Assembly (NCBI RefSeq): GCF_009763255.1 | Contig: NZ_WSJB01000010.1 | Span: forward strand, 186,001-250,000 | Origin: Bordetella sp. 02P26C-1 | GTDB taxonomy: Bacteria; Pseudomonadota; Gammaproteobacteria; Burkholderiales; Burkholderiaceae_B | Reading direction: 5' to 3' | DNA: 64,000 nt | In this document: positions 25,699-37,682 of the stretch, in pieces | Layout of the letters: the number at the start of each line of letters is the position of its first letter | How positions within the stretch are numbered: the first letter of the stretch is position 1 | Notes under the pieces: model-generated | The model's database searches: none | What the model was told of the DNA's origin: nothing | The model's input: only the letters and a program-made list of their open reading frames with translations | Program-made: the position numbers and the translations under genes

Positions 25699-25729
25699 AA
25701 AAAAAAGCCCGCTACGCAGGTAGCGGGCT
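25699..25729 (-). terminator. Rho-independent terminator of gdhA
   Basis: AGCCCGCTAC (25706-25715) pairs with GTAGCGGGCT (25720-25729) around loop GCAG. On the minus strand the stem is followed by a run of eight T, just after the gdhA stop. It is a textbook intrinsic terminator. Confidence 0.93.
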
Positions 25730-25758
25730 CGGAAGCCGATGGGGCCTCGGGCAGCGGC

Positions 25759-27102
<1,344 letters not shown>

Positions 27103-27514
27103 AGGGAATCTCCTGGGGGCCGCAAACCGGTGCAAGGCTGCCCGGATGTGGTGCGTTTCTGAACCAAATCAGTGCATCAGGCACTGTCACGGTGCGCAAT
27201 TGTAGGAGCATCCCAAAGCGCACGCAAAGCGATGTAGCCTTGAAAACCCGCGTGAATACTGGAGTTACAGCGAGGATAAATTAGGGACAGTTTGTAGGGA
27301 AGGAGGCGTTATGCGTATCTGGGAGGCCGGCCTCTTCGGATTTTCTATCAATCACTGTCTCTAGAAAATGTTCTGTCCCTATTAATATGTGTTTCCTTAA
27401 CCGTTCACGTTTCTCAGGCAAATGATGAGGTTAGACCGCAGTTGACGCTGATACAATTTCGTTCAGCGACCTATGTGTCCCCAATAAATTTGCGTATTGT
27501 TCCCGGGCCTTAAT
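27103..27514. other. Intergenic region with a dispersed inverted repeat
   Basis: No gene is seen in these 412 bases. TAGGGACAG (27282-27290) and CTGTCCCTA (27373-27381) form an inverted repeat 82 bases apart, in a segment more AT-rich than its surroundings. It may be a degraded mobile-element remnant. The gdhA promoter should lie in the first 100 bases. Confidence 0.5.
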
Positions 27515-28303
27515 CTACAACGACGCGTCGTAGTCGACGGTCAGTGGCGCATGATCGCTGAATCGTTCGTCTTTGTAGATTGCGGCATGGCGCGCGCGTG
27601 CCGCGATGCCGGGAGTCGCGATTTGGTAGTCAATCCGCCACCCGACGTTCTTGGCCCAGGCTTGGCCGCGGTTGCTCCACCACGTGTATTGCTCCGGGCG
27701 TTCGTCGATACGACGAAACACGTCGACAAAGCCGCGACGGTCGAACACTTCGGTGAGCCAGGCGCGCTCTTCGGGCAAGAAACCGGAGTTCTTCATATTG
27801 CCCTTCCAGTTTTTCAGGTCGATTTCCTTGTGCGCGATGTTCCAGTCGCCGCAGATGACGAATTCCCGGCCGGTCTTTTTGTGTTCGTCCATGAGGCCGT
27901 CGAGCCAGTCGCCGAACTGGGCGAGAAATCGGTATTTCGCCTGTTGGCGTTCATCGCCGCTGGAGCCGGAAGGCAGGTAGGCGCTGATGACGGACAGGTT
28001 TTTCCAGTCGGCACGGATGATGCGGCCCTCGGCATCGAATTCTTCGCAGTCAAAGCCGATGGTCACGCGCTCGGCGGCGTTGCGCAGGTAGATGCCTACG
28101 CCGCTATAGCCTTTTTTGGCCGCATGGAAGAAATGGCCCGTGTAGCCGGGCGGGTTGCGCAGGTCGTCGGTCAAGTCCGCTTCGGCAATCTTGATTTCCT
28201 GCAAGCACAGGATGTCGGCGGCGTGGGTCTGCATCCACGGCTGCAGGCCTTTACGGAACGCGGATCGGATGCCGTTGAGATTGAGCGAGGTAATGCGTAA
28301 CAC
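27515..28303 (-). CDS. xthA: Exodeoxyribonuclease III family DNA repair enzyme
   Basis: The 262-residue protein belongs to the exonuclease III/AP endonuclease family, acting at abasic sites and 3' ends in base-excision repair. Visible active-site motifs are SLNLNGIRSA, ILCLQEIKI (metal Glu), GDWNIAH (Asp-x-Asn), WRIDYQIATP and the terminal FSDHAPL (His). A GTG at 28303, preceded by AGGAG, starts the protein at LRITSLNLNG as in homologues; the longer reading from 28369 is unlikely. It is divergent from pyrE. Confidence 0.9.
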   Translation of the reverse strand: MLRITSLNLNGIRSAFRKGLQPWMQTHAADILCLQEIKIAEADLTDDLRNPPGYTGHFFHAAKKGYSGVGIYLRNAAERVTIGFDCEEFDAEGRIIRADWKNLSVISAYLPSGSSGDERQQAKYRFLAQFGDWLDGLMDEHKKTGREFVICGDWNIAHKEIDLKNWKGNMKNSGFLPEERAWLTEVFDRRGFVDVFRRIDERPEQYTWWSNRGQAWAKNVGWRIDYQIATPGIAARARHAAIYKDERFSDHAPLTVDYDASL

Positions 28304-28525
28304 GACGAGAACTCCTGTATAGCGGTGAGTCGGCGAGGGCTGAAGGCAGGACTTTAACCGACTGGGCATGCGCGGCGAATGACGGAAGCGGCCAACAAGG
28401 CGCGGGAGTTAAAATGCGCGACGCGGCAGCGATGGCTGCGGCGTAGGCAGATTCCGTTTATCCGTCTGTCGGTTAGGCGCGGGATGCTGCTGCTAATTTG
28501 ATCATTAATTTGGAATCCCTTTTTT

Positions 28526-29191
28526 ATGGCTACCTCTACCGACTTTGTCCGTTTTGCGCTTGATGAAGGCGTGCTGCGCTTTGGCAGTTTCAAGGTCAAG
28601 TCCGGCCGTATCAGCCCGTACTTTTTCAACGCCGGGCTGTTCAATAGCGGCGCCTCGGTAGGGAAGCTCGCGCAGTTTTACGCGCAGGCCTTGTTGGACT
28701 CGGGCGTGGAGTTCGACATGCTCTTTGGGCCCGCGTATAAGGGCATTCCGCTGGCGACGGCGACTGCGGTGGCGCTGGCCGGGCATGCCGGGATGCAGGG
28801 GCGCGATGTGCCGTTTGCGTTCAATCGCAAGGAAGCCAAGGATCACGGCGAGGGCGGCACGCTCGTCGGTGCGCCGCTACAGGGCAAGGTTGTGATCATC
28901 GATGATGTGATCACGGCGGGTACTTCGGTGCGCGAGTCGGTGGAGATCATCCGTGCCGCGGGCGCGCAGCCGGCGGCGGTGCTGATCGCGCTGGACCGGC
29001 AAGAGCGCGCGGGCGCCGATGATGCGCTCTCGCCGCATTCGGCGGTGCAAGATGTGGCGCAGACCTATGGAATTCCGGTCGTGAGTATCGCCTCGCTGGC
29101 CGACATCATGACGCTGCTGCAAGGTGACGACGAGTTCGCCAGCCATCGCGATGCGGTGGCTGCGTACCGGGCGAAATACGGCATTCTCTAA
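28526..29191 (+). CDS. pyrE: Orotate phosphoribosyltransferase
   Basis: The 221-residue enzyme makes orotidine monophosphate in pyrimidine synthesis. The PRPP-binding motif [14 protein letters not shown] is near residues 117-130, and the N-terminal [21 protein letters not shown] and [10 protein letters not shown] are typical of the family. Length and start are standard. The gene is followed by a strong palindromic terminator shared with the convergent gatB. Confidence 0.96.
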   Translation: MATSTDFVRFALDEGVLRFGSFKVKSGRISPYFFNAGLFNSGASVGKLAQFYAQALLDSGVEFDMLFGPAYKGIPLATATAVALAGHAGMQGRDVPFAFNRKEAKDHGEGGTLVGAPLQGKVVIIDDVITAGTSVRESVEIIRAAGAQPAAVLIALDRQERAGADDALSPHSAVQDVAQTYGIPVVSIASLADIMTLLQGDDEFASHRDAVAAYRAKYGIL

Positions 29192-29236
29192 AAACAGCAG
29201 GGCGCGGGTTCATGCCCGCTGCGCCGCTATGTGAAG

Positions 29237-29318
29237 AAAGGGCCAGCGTTTTGAACTGACCCCGAAGGGTGGATCAAAGTCCAACTTTCGGGGGTCAGTT
29301 CACTTCTGCTGGCCCTTT
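29237..29318. terminator. Large palindromic hairpin between pyrE and gatB
   Basis: The outer arms AAAGGGCCAGC (29237-29247) and GCTGGCCCTTT (29308-29318) enclose inner arms TGAACTGACCCC (29252-29263) and GGGGTCAGTTCA (29291-29302). T-runs flank it in the termination sense for pyrE. The inner arms look like the two ends of an IS3-type element placed tail to tail with about 27 bases between them, so an insertion-sequence remnant or MITE may have become a bidirectional terminator. Confidence 0.8.
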
Positions 29319-29342
29319 TCTTTGCCTGATTGCTCAGGGTAT

Positions 29343-30800
29343 TTATGCGTCAAGTTTCTGCTTGAGCAGTTCGTTTACCTGCTGCGGATTGGCCTTGCCC
29401 TTGGCGGCCTTCATGATCTGGCCCACCAGCGAGTTGAAGGCTTTCTGCTTGCCGGCGCGGTATTCCGCGACAATGGCAGGGTTGGCGTTAAGCACCTCGT
29501 CGATCATCGCGCCGATGGCGCCGGTGTCGCTGATTTGCTTGAGGCCTCGGGCTTCGATGATGGCGTCCGGATTGCCGCCTTGTTCGCCGGCCCACATGGC
29601 GGCGAAGACATCGCGGGCGATCTTGTTGGAGATCGTGCCGTCAAGGATGCGGCCGATCAGGGCTGCCAGGGCAGGGGCCTGGACCGGCGCGTCGGCGATG
29701 TCTTTTTCCTCGCGGTTAAGCGTGGCGGTGACTTCGCCCATGACCCAGTTGGCGGCCTGTTTGGCCTGGCCGGCCGGCAGGGCCCGGGCGACGGCTTCGA
29801 AGTAGTTCGCCACGTCGCGGCTGGCGGACAGCTGGGCGGCGTCATAGGCGGACAAGCCATAGTCGCGCACAAAGCGTTCACGCAGGGCGGCGGGCAATTC
29901 GGGCATGTCGGCACGCACTTGCTCGATCCATTCCGGCGAGATGATGAGCGGCGGCAGATCAGGATCGGGGAAGTAGCGGTAGTCGTGCGCGTCTTCCTTG
30001 CTGCGCATGCTGCGGGTCTCGTCGCGGTCGGCGTCGTAAAGACGCGTTTCCTGTACGACCGTGCCGCCGTCTTCGATGAGTTCGATCTGGCGCCGGGCCT
30101 CGAACAAGATGGCGCGTTCGAGGAAGCGGAACGAGTTGACGTTCTTGATTTCGGTGCGGGTGCCGAATTCCTTCTGACCGACCGGGCGCACGGAGACGTT
30201 GGCGTCACAGCGGAAGGAGCCTTCTTGCATGTTGCCGTCGCAGATGCCGAGCCAGACGACCAGGCTGTGCAGGGCACGCGCGTAGGCAACGGCCTCCGCG
30301 GCCGAGCGCATCTCTGGTTCCGTGACGATTTCCAGCAGAGGCGTGCCGGCGCGGTTCAGGTCGATGCCGCTGGCGGGGTTGCCGTTGGCCAGCGTGAAGT
30401 CGTCGTGTAGCGACTTGCCGGCGTCCTCTTCGAGGTGCGCGCGCGTCAGGTTGACGGTTTTTTCCTCATCGCCGACGAAGAACGAGATCGAGCCGCCCTG
30501 AACCACGGGCAACTCGTACTGGCTGATCTGGTAGCCCTTGGGCAAATCGGGATAGAAATAGTTTTTACGCGCAAAGACCGAGCGCGGCGCGATAGTGGCG
30601 CCCACGGCCAAGCCAAAACGGATGGCACGTTCGGCGGCGCCGCGGTTCATGACGGGCAGGCTGCCCGGCAAGGCCAGGTCGACCACGTTGGCTTGCGTGT
30701 TGGGCGCGGCGCCAAAACGCGTGCTGCTGCCCGAAAAAATCTTGGCGTCGGTGGAAAGCTGCGTGTGCGTTTCCAGGCCAATCACGATTTCCCAGTTCAT
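29343..30800 (-). CDS. gatB: Asp/Glu-tRNA amidotransferase subunit B
   Basis: The 485-residue subunit binds the misacylated tRNA and activates Glu-tRNA(Gln) or Asp-tRNA(Asn) for amidation. It has the GatB signature in [44 protein letters not shown] and a C-terminal YqeY-like tail domain ([15 protein letters not shown]). Its start overlaps the gatA stop (ATGA on the minus strand) in the operon gatC-gatA-gatB. Confidence 0.97.
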   Translation of the reverse strand: MNWEIVIGLETHTQLSTDAKIFSGSSTRFGAAPNTQANVVDLALPGSLPVMNRGAAERAIRFGLAVGATIAPRSVFARKNYFYPDLPKGYQISQYELPVVQGGSISFFVGDEEKTVNLTRAHLEEDAGKSLHDDFTLANGNPASGIDLNRAGTPLLEIVTEPEMRSAAEAVAYARALHSLVVWLGICDGNMQEGSFRCDANVSVRPVGQKEFGTRTEIKNVNSFRFLERAILFEARRQIELIEDGGTVVQETRLYDADRDETRSMRSKEDAHDYRYFPDPDLPPLIISPEWIEQVRADMPELPAALRERFVRDYGLSAYDAAQLSASRDVANYFEAVARALPAGQAKQAANWVMGEVTATLNREEKDIADAPVQAPALAALIGRILDGTISNKIARDVFAAMWAGEQGGNPDAIIEARGLKQISDTGAIGAMIDEVLNANPAIVAEYRAGKQKAFNSLVGQIMKAAKGKANPQQVNELLKQKLDA

Positions 30801-32341
30801 TGCTCACTGCCTTGCTGGCCGGGCACGCGACGGTGCCAGTCGGTGACTTGTTGATAACGGTCGGCGATGGCCAGGAGGCGGCCTTCGTCGAAATAGTTGC
30901 CGATGATTTGCAGGCCGACCGGACGGCGCTGACCGGTGCCGCCAAACCCGCAGGGGACGGACATGGCCGGCAGGCCGGCGAGGCTCACGCCCAGCGTGTA
31001 GACGTCGGCAAGCCAGTCGGCGGTGGGATCGTCGCGGTTTTCGCCGAGATCTTTCGCCACGGTGGGGGCGACCGGGCCCATGATGACGTCGCAATGGTCG
31101 GCAAAGGCGCGCTGGAAGTCCTGCGCGATCAGGCGACGCACGCGCTGCGCTTGCAGGTAATAGGCGTCGTAGTAGCCGTGAGACAGCACATAGGTGCCGA
31201 TCAGGATGCGGCGCTTGACCTCGTCGCCAAAGCCTTCGGCACGCGAACGGGCAATCATTTCGTTGAGGTCGGCGTATTCCTGCGCGCGGTGGCCGTAGCG
31301 CACGCCGTCATAGCGGGCGAGGTTGCTGGAGGCCTCGGCGGGGGCGATGACGTAATAGGCCGGGATGGCCAGCTCGGTGCGCGGCAGCGAAATCGATACG
31401 TGCTCGGCACCGAGGGCTTCGAATTGCGCGAGGGCGGCTTCGACGGCGGCGGCGACATCCGGGGCGAGGCCCGCGCCGAAGTATTCCTGCGGAACACCGA
31501 TACGCAGGCCTTTGAGCGGCTGGCTGCCCGAGGCGTCGTAGCCGGCCTGAGCCGAATCGAAGGCGGCGCGGATGCGGCCCGGGACATTGGGCGCGCCGTC
31601 GCAGCTCTCGAGACTGGTGGCGTCAGCCGGATCGAAGCCGCTCATGGGGTCGAGCAGTTCGAGCAGGTCACGGCTGCTGGGCGCGAGCGGGCCGGCTTGG
31701 TCCAGGCTGGAGCCAAAGGCCACCATGCCGAACCGCGAAACGGTGCCGTAGGTGGGCTTGATGCCGCTCACGCCGCAGAGCGCAGCCGGTTGGCGCACGG
31801 AGCCGCCGGTGTCGGTGCCTGTGGCGGCGGCGACCAGGCGCGCTGCGACGGCGGCCGCCGAGCCGCCCGAGGAGCCGCCGGGGACGGCATTGGCGTCCCA
31901 GGGGTTACGCACGGGGCCGTAGGCGGAGTTTTCATTGGCCGAGCCCATGGCGAATTCGTCGCAATTGAGCTTGCCCAGCGAGACGGCGCCGGCGGCGTGC
32001 AGGCGCTGCACGACAGTGGCGTCGAACGGGCTGGCGTAGCCCTTGAGCATCTTGCTGCCGGCGGTGGTGTGCCAGCCACGGGTGACGAAGGCGTCCTTGT
32101 GGGCGATCGGGATGCCAGCCAGGGGTCCGGCGGTGCCGGCGGCCAGGGCCGCGTCGGCCGCGTCGGCTTGCGCCAGCGTGAGCGCTTCGTCCACGTGCAG
32201 GAAACTGTTCAGATCACGGGCAGCGTCAATCGCGGCCAGCGCGCTCTGAGCCAGCTCGCGGGCGCTGACCTGGCGCTCGGCGAGCGCGGCGCGCAGTTCG
32301 GCGATCCCGCCGAATTGGGTGTGCAAGGCGGAAGTAGACAT
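30797..32341 (-). CDS. gatA: Asp/Glu-tRNA amidotransferase subunit A
   Basis: The 514-residue amidase-signature enzyme releases ammonia from glutamine for GatB. The catalytic Lys lies in [15 protein letters not shown], and the Gly/Ser-rich signature [16 protein letters not shown] precedes [14 protein letters not shown], which carries the nucleophilic serine. Length and start are typical. It is in the middle of the gatCAB operon and overlaps gatB by four bases. A long plus-strand reading over the same bases is a shadow. Confidence 0.97.
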   Translation of the reverse strand: MSTSALHTQFGGIAELRAALAERQVSARELAQSALAAIDAARDLNSFLHVDEALTLAQADAADAALAAGTAGPLAGIPIAHKDAFVTRGWHTTAGSKMLKGYASPFDATVVQRLHAAGAVSLGKLNCDEFAMGSANENSAYGPVRNPWDANAVPGGSSGGSAAAVAARLVAAATGTDTGGSVRQPAALCGVSGIKPTYGTVSRFGMVAFGSSLDQAGPLAPSSRDLLELLDPMSGFDPADATSLESCDGAPNVPGRIRAAFDSAQAGYDASGSQPLKGLRIGVPQEYFGAGLAPDVAAAVEAALAQFEALGAEHVSISLPRTELAIPAYYVIAPAEASSNLARYDGVRYGHRAQEYADLNEMIARSRAEGFGDEVKRRILIGTYVLSHGYYDAYYLQAQRVRRLIAQDFQRAFADHCDVIMGPVAPTVAKDLGENRDDPTADWLADVYTLGVSLAGLPAMSVPCGFGGTGQRRPVGLQIIGNYFDEGRLLAIADRYQQVTDWHRRVPGQQGSEQ

Positions 32342-32344
32342 GAT

Positions 32345-32653
32345 TTATTCGATGACCTTGGGGACCAGGAACAGGCCGTCTTGCGCGTCCGGGGCGTTGG
32401 CCAGGAGTTCGGCGCGTTTGGCGTCGGAGGCGATTTCGGTCACGGCGTCCGGTCGCAGACGCAGGCTGATGTCCTGGTGTGCCGAAAGTGGATGCGCGAG
32501 CGGCTCGACCCCGGTGGTATCGGCGGCCTGCAGGCGTTCGATCAAATGGAGGATGCCATTGAGCTCGTCCTGCGCGCGGGCGCGCTGGTCGGGAGTCAAT
32601 TCAATTCTGGCCAGCCGGGCAATGCGGGCCACGTCTTGTTCGTTGAGCGCCAT
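32345..32653 (-). CDS. gatC: Asp/Glu-tRNA amidotransferase subunit C
   Basis: This 102-residue small subunit stabilises GatA-GatB. The protein begins MALNEQDVARIARLARIELT, the typical GatC N-terminal helix. It also has LIERLQAADTTGVEPLAHPL. ATG 32653 is chosen; the longer reading to 32785 adds 44 residues not seen in the family. It is first in the operon and divergent from mreB. Confidence 0.95.
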   Translation of the reverse strand: MALNEQDVARIARLARIELTPDQRARAQDELNGILHLIERLQAADTTGVEPLAHPLSAHQDISLRLRPDAVTEIASDAKRAELLANAPDAQDGLFLVPKVIE

Positions 32654-32871
32654 GTAGGGGAATATGAGAGAAATCGAAGGAGTCGCAACGGAGCGGGCTA
32701 CGGGTTTTGCGCAGCCCGGCCCAGATGACAAAGCATGTAATACCACTATTTTTGCGCTATTTAGAGGGAAATTATAAGTTATCATTCACGGTTTAATCGC
32801 TGCAGCTTGGCGGCGGGCTGGTGCATATGGCCTGCGCGCTGCGGCCCGGCACTATTTCTGAATCTCGCTGA

Positions 32872-33921
<1,050 letters not shown>

Positions 33922-34001
33922 GTCTGTGTGGTCAGCGGGGCGTCACGCAGAGGGCGACGCCCGGCGTGATCGATCCCGACTGACGCCGAACCTGGGTTTT
34001 C

Positions 34002-34886
34002 ATGCAACGACAAGGGTCTCCACCGCTGTTCAGGCGTGGGCCGCCGGTAGAAATCAGGCTGGCCGCCCTGGTTACCTTGTCGGTCATCCTGCTGGTGCTC
34101 GACGCGCAATTCCATTTGCTCGAGCCGGTGCGCCGTGTCATCTCTATCGGTCTGTACCCCTTTCAACGCACGGTGATGGCGCCGCGCGATCTGACGCGGC
34201 AATTCACCGAATGGGTCGACGCGGCCAACAATAATCGCGCCGAGAATGAGGCGCTGCAGCGGCAGCGGATCGAATTGTCGCAAGTCACCACGCACGCCGC
34301 GCAGCTGGCGGCGGAGAACGCGCAGCTTCGGCGGTTGCTGGGCGTGACCGACACGGTGGATCAAGCCACGGTGGTGGTCGAGGTCCTCTATGAGCCGGCC
34401 GACAGTTTCCAACAACGCCTGGTATTTAACAAAGGCAGTCGAGACGGCCTGGCCGCGGGCATGCCCGTGATCGATGAGGGCGGCGTGGTCGGCCAGATTG
34501 TGCGCGTGACGCCGCAAGCGTCCGAGGCGGCGCTGGTGACGGACGAAAGAGTGTCTGTCCCCGTACAGGTGCTGCGCAATGGCTTGCGGCTGATCGCATT
34601 CGGGTCGAACACGCCCGGCCGGATGGAGGTGCGTTACCTCGCGGCGAACGCGGATATCCAGGAAGGCGATACCATCGTAACCAGCGGCGTGGGCGGATTG
34701 TTCCCCGCCGGTTTGCCGGTCGCCAAGGTGCTGACGGTCGAGCGCGATACCGCCTCGGGCTTCGCGCGCGCGGTGTGCGAACCGCTCGCCCACCCCGAAC
34801 GGCATCGCCATTTCCTCGTGCTGCAGGTGGATGTCGCTCGTGCTGGATCCGAGCTTAAGGAGGCCGAGTCCGGTGGATCGCAATAA
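34002..34886 (+). CDS. mreC: Rod-shape protein MreC
   Basis: The 294-residue protein has one membrane helix (about residues 25-45), a periplasmic coiled coil (about 70-110) and a beta-rich domain. The core VDQATVVVEVLYEPADSFQQ, GVVGQIVRV and TIVTSGVGGLFPAGLPVAKV are family landmarks. MreC links MreB to the PBP2-RodA synthase. The gene begins 81 bases after mreB and its end overlaps mreD. Confidence 0.95.
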   Translation: MQRQGSPPLFRRGPPVEIRLAALVTLSVILLVLDAQFHLLEPVRRVISIGLYPFQRTVMAPRDLTRQFTEWVDAANNNRAENEALQRQRIELSQVTTHAAQLAAENAQLRRLLGVTDTVDQATVVVEVLYEPADSFQQRLVFNKGSRDGLAAGMPVIDEGGVVGQIVRVTPQASEAALVTDERVSVPVQVLRNGLRLIAFGSNTPGRMEVRYLAANADIQEGDTIVTSGVGGLFPAGLPVAKVLTVERDTASGFARAVCEPLAHPERHRHFLVLQVDVARAGSELKEAESGGSQ

Positions 34887-35442
34887 CTATTCATCTGTAT
34901 CGCGAGCGCCTCGGCGAATCGGTACGCCCCGCAATGTGCCGCCGGAACATCTGGCGAGCTCGGCGAGTGTGTTTGTCGTATGGGGCACGGTACTGGTCGC
35001 GTGGCTGGTGTCGATGCTGCCCTGGCGGGTTTGGGAAGGCGCGCCCGATGTACTGCTTATGGTGATTGCGTTCTGGTGTGTCCACGAGCCGCGCCGCATC
35101 GGTTTGACGGCCGCGTTCTGCTTTGGGTTGTTGATGGATGTGCATGATGTCAGCGTGCTGGGCGTACATGCGCTGTCGTACACCTTGGTGGCGTACGGCG
35201 CGGTGGCCCTGCACCGCCGGCTCGTGCATTTTGACTTGCTGAGGCAGGCCATCCATATGCTGCCCGTTTTTTTCGTGGCGAGACTGGTGCAGCAAATCGT
35301 CACGGCCTGGCTGGCCGGAAGTTGGCCTGGTTGGGATTGGGGCATTAGCGTGCTGCTGATGACGGCGATGTGGCCGGTGCTGGGCTTCGTGCTGCATTTG
35401 CCGCAGCGGGGCGCCGACGATGTGGACTCCTCCGCGGTCTAG
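34873..35442 (+). CDS. mreD: Rod-shape membrane protein MreD
   Basis: The protein has 189 residues, counted from the GTG at 34873, which follows AAGGAGG by 10 bases. It overlaps the end of mreC by 14 bases. Five membrane segments are visible, with the family stretch GAPDVLLMVIAFWCVHEPRR, FGLLMDVHDVSVLGVHALSYTL and LPVFFVARLVQQIV. An upstream in-frame start (34831) would lie deep in mreC and is not preferred. It completes the MreBCD scaffold. Confidence 0.92.
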   Translation: MDRNNYSSVSRAPRRIGTPRNVPPEHLASSASVFVVWGTVLVAWLVSMLPWRVWEGAPDVLLMVIAFWCVHEPRRIGLTAAFCFGLLMDVHDVSVLGVHALSYTLVAYGAVALHRRLVHFDLLRQAIHMLPVFFVARLVQQIVTAWLAGSWPGWDWGISVLLMTAMWPVLGFVLHLPQRGADDVDSSAV

Positions 35443-35465
35443 CGCCCCGGGGATGATGGCCCGTC

Positions 35466-37682
35466 ATGTTTGAGTTCAAGAAAACCGCGATCCAGCAAAA
35501 GCAGCGCTTTGCGCTGCGCGCGTGGGTGGGCGGTTTGTTTGCGCTGGTGTGCTTTGGCGTGCTGGTTGGGCGGTTCTGGTATTTGCAGGTGGATCGCTAC
35601 GAAGGCCTGTCCGAGCGCGCCGATCGCAACCGCATTGCGGTGGTGCCTATCCCGCCGCGTCGTGGCGAGATTCTGGACCGCAATGGCGTGGTGATGGCCA
35701 GGAACTACCGGACCTATACGTTGGAGGTGGTGCCCGGCCAGGTCGGCGACATTGATGCCATGCTGGAGCGGCTGACCCCGGTGGTTTACATCAGCCCTGG
35801 GGATCAACGCCGGTTCAAGCGCCGGGTCAAAGAGTCCGGGCGTTACGCCAAAATCATCCTGCGCAATAACCTGAACGACACCGAGGCATCGTGGTTTGCG
35901 GCGCATGCGTTTGAATTCCCGGGCGTGGAATTGCGCGCGCGCTGGGTGCGGGAGTATCCACAAGGCGCGACGGCAGGCCATGTGGTGGGTTACATCGGCC
36001 GTATCTCGGAGAGCGATGTCGAAGCGCTGGAGGAAGCCGGCGAGCTAGGCAATTACCGCGGCACGGACGTCATCGGCAAGAAGGGCATTGAGAAAAGTTG
36101 GGAAACCGCGCTGCATGGCAAGACCGGGTTCGAAGAAGTCGAGGTCAACGCGAGCGGCAGACCGATACGTACGTTAAAGCGTATCGATCCCGAGCCCGGT
36201 GTGGATGTGATGCTGTCGATCGACCTGGGCTTGCAGCGTGTGGCCGAAGAGGCTTTCGGCAAGCACCGCGGCGCGCTGGTGGCGATCGATCCAAATACAG
36301 GCGAGGTGCTGGCGTTCGTGTCCAAGCCCGCCTTTGATCCGAATCTGTTCATCGACGGCATCGATGTAGAGAACTGGCGGCTGCTGAACGAATCGCCGGA
36401 TCACCCGCTGATTAACCGGCCGCTTTATGGCACCTATCCCATCGGATCGACGTATAAGCCCTTTGTTGCCCTGGCCGCGCTGGAGCTGGGCGTACGCGAT
36501 GCCAAGACGCGGTTCTCCGACCCTGGTTATTACGAGTTCGGCAACCAGCGCTTCCGTAATGCGGGCGGCGCGGCCTATGGCATGACGGACATGCACAAGG
36601 CGATTGTGGTGTCTTCGGATACGTATTTTTATTCGCTGGGTCCGGAGATCGGCGTGAATCGGCTGCATGACTTTGCCAAGCAGTTCGGCTTCGGTCAGAT
36701 CACGGGGATCGATCTGGATGGCGAGCGTATGGGCGTGCTGCCCTCTACCGATTGGAAGCGTCGCGCTTATAAAGACCGGAAACAACAGCAGTGGTATGCG
36801 GGGGAAACGATTTCGGTCGCGGTGGGGCAGGGTTATAACTCGTTCACCTTGCTGCAGTTGGCGCAGGCGACGTCGACCTTGGCGAACTACGGCGCCTATC
36901 GCAAGCCGCATCTCGTGCATGCCACCCGAAATGCCGATACGGGCGAGACCACGCCCACGCCGTCTACACCCGAATACCGGATTCCTTTAAAACGGGAAAA
37001 CGTGGATATCGTCAAAAATGCGATGGTTGGCGTGGTCCGCAGCGGGACGGCGCGGCGGGCGTTTGCCAATACGCCGTATCAGGCGGCCGGCAAGACAGGT
37101 ACGGCACAGGTGTTCAGCCTGCGTGGGGGAAAGTACCGGGCGGCCGAGATCGATGAGCGCTTGCGCGATCATGCGCTTTTCATGGGCTTTGCGCCGGTCG
37201 AGAATCCCAGCATCGCGGTGGCGTTGCTGGTGGAGAACGCCGGCTGGGGCGCCAGCGTCGCGGCGCCGATTGCGCGGACCGTGTTCGACTATTGGCTATT
37301 GCGTCACAACGAGCAAACGCCGGGGACGTCGGTGCTCGCACCGTCGGGGGTGTCGCCTTTGAATGTGCCGCCGACCCAGCCCGCGTCCGAGCCGGAAGAC
37401 GAAGAAATGATGGTGCCCGAACGCGTGCCCGGCGCCACGCGGCCGGAAGATCCCGTGGAGCCGCCGCCCGGCGTGGTGCTGGGCGAGCTGTCGGAGGAGG
37501 ACTCCCTGCCGCCCCTGGTGCCCGGCTCGGACACGCCGCCGCCCAATTTGCGACCACGGCCCGCGCCGAAACCCGCGCCCGCGCCCCAAGCGCCTACCGT
37601 GACGCGACGCCCGTATACGGCGCCCGCGTTGTCCGATCTGACGGACTTGTTTGAGTCTTCTGGCTCGAGGGTCAAGCCATGA
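35466..37682 (+). CDS. mrdA: Penicillin-binding protein 2 (peptidoglycan transpeptidase)
   Basis: The 738-residue PBP2 has a short cytoplasmic tail, a membrane helix (about 18-40), a pedestal domain and a transpeptidase domain. Active-site motifs are GSTYKPF (S-x-x-K), VVSSDTYFYSL (S-x-D) and GKTGTAQVF (K-T-G). The last about 110 residues (from near 625) form a Pro/Glu-rich low-complexity tail that E. coli PBP2 lacks but betaproteobacterial versions often carry. It works with RodA in elongation. It overlaps mrdB by four bases. Confidence 0.96.
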   Translation: MFEFKKTAIQQKQRFALRAWVGGLFALVCFGVLVGRFWYLQVDRYEGLSERADRNRIAVVPIPPRRGEILDRNGVVMARNYRTYTLEVVPGQVGDIDAMLERLTPVVYISPGDQRRFKRRVKESGRYAKIILRNNLNDTEASWFAAHAFEFPGVELRARWVREYPQGATAGHVVGYIGRISESDVEALEEAGELGNYRGTDVIGKKGIEKSWETALHGKTGFEEVEVNASGRPIRTLKRIDPEPGVDVMLSIDLGLQRVAEEAFGKHRGALVAIDPNTGEVLAFVSKPAFDPNLFIDGIDVENWRLLNESPDHPLINRPLYGTYPIGSTYKPFVALAALELGVRDAKTRFSDPGYYEFGNQRFRNAGGAAYGMTDMHKAIVVSSDTYFYSLGPEIGVNRLHDFAKQFGFGQITGIDLDGERMGVLPSTDWKRRAYKDRKQQQWYAGETISVAVGQGYNSFTLLQLAQATSTLANYGAYRKPHLVHATRNADTGETTPTPSTPEYRIPLKRENVDIVKNAMVGVVRSGTARRAFANTPYQAAGKTGTAQVFSLRGGKYRAAEIDERLRDHALFMGFAPVENPSIAVALLVENAGWGASVAAPIARTVFDYWLLRHNEQTPGTSVLAPSGVSPLNVPPTQPASEPEDEEMMVPERVPGATRPEDPVEPPPGVVLGELSEEDSLPPLVPGSDTPPPNLRPRPAPKPAPAPQAPTVTRRPYTAPALSDLTDLFESSGSRVKP

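Noticed and set aside
30800-32728. Long plus-strand ORF (642 residues) opposite gatA and gatC
   Set aside because: It is composed of Gly/Ala/Arg/Val-rich filler with no family features and lies wholly opposite conserved gatA and gatC. It is a high-GC antisense shadow.
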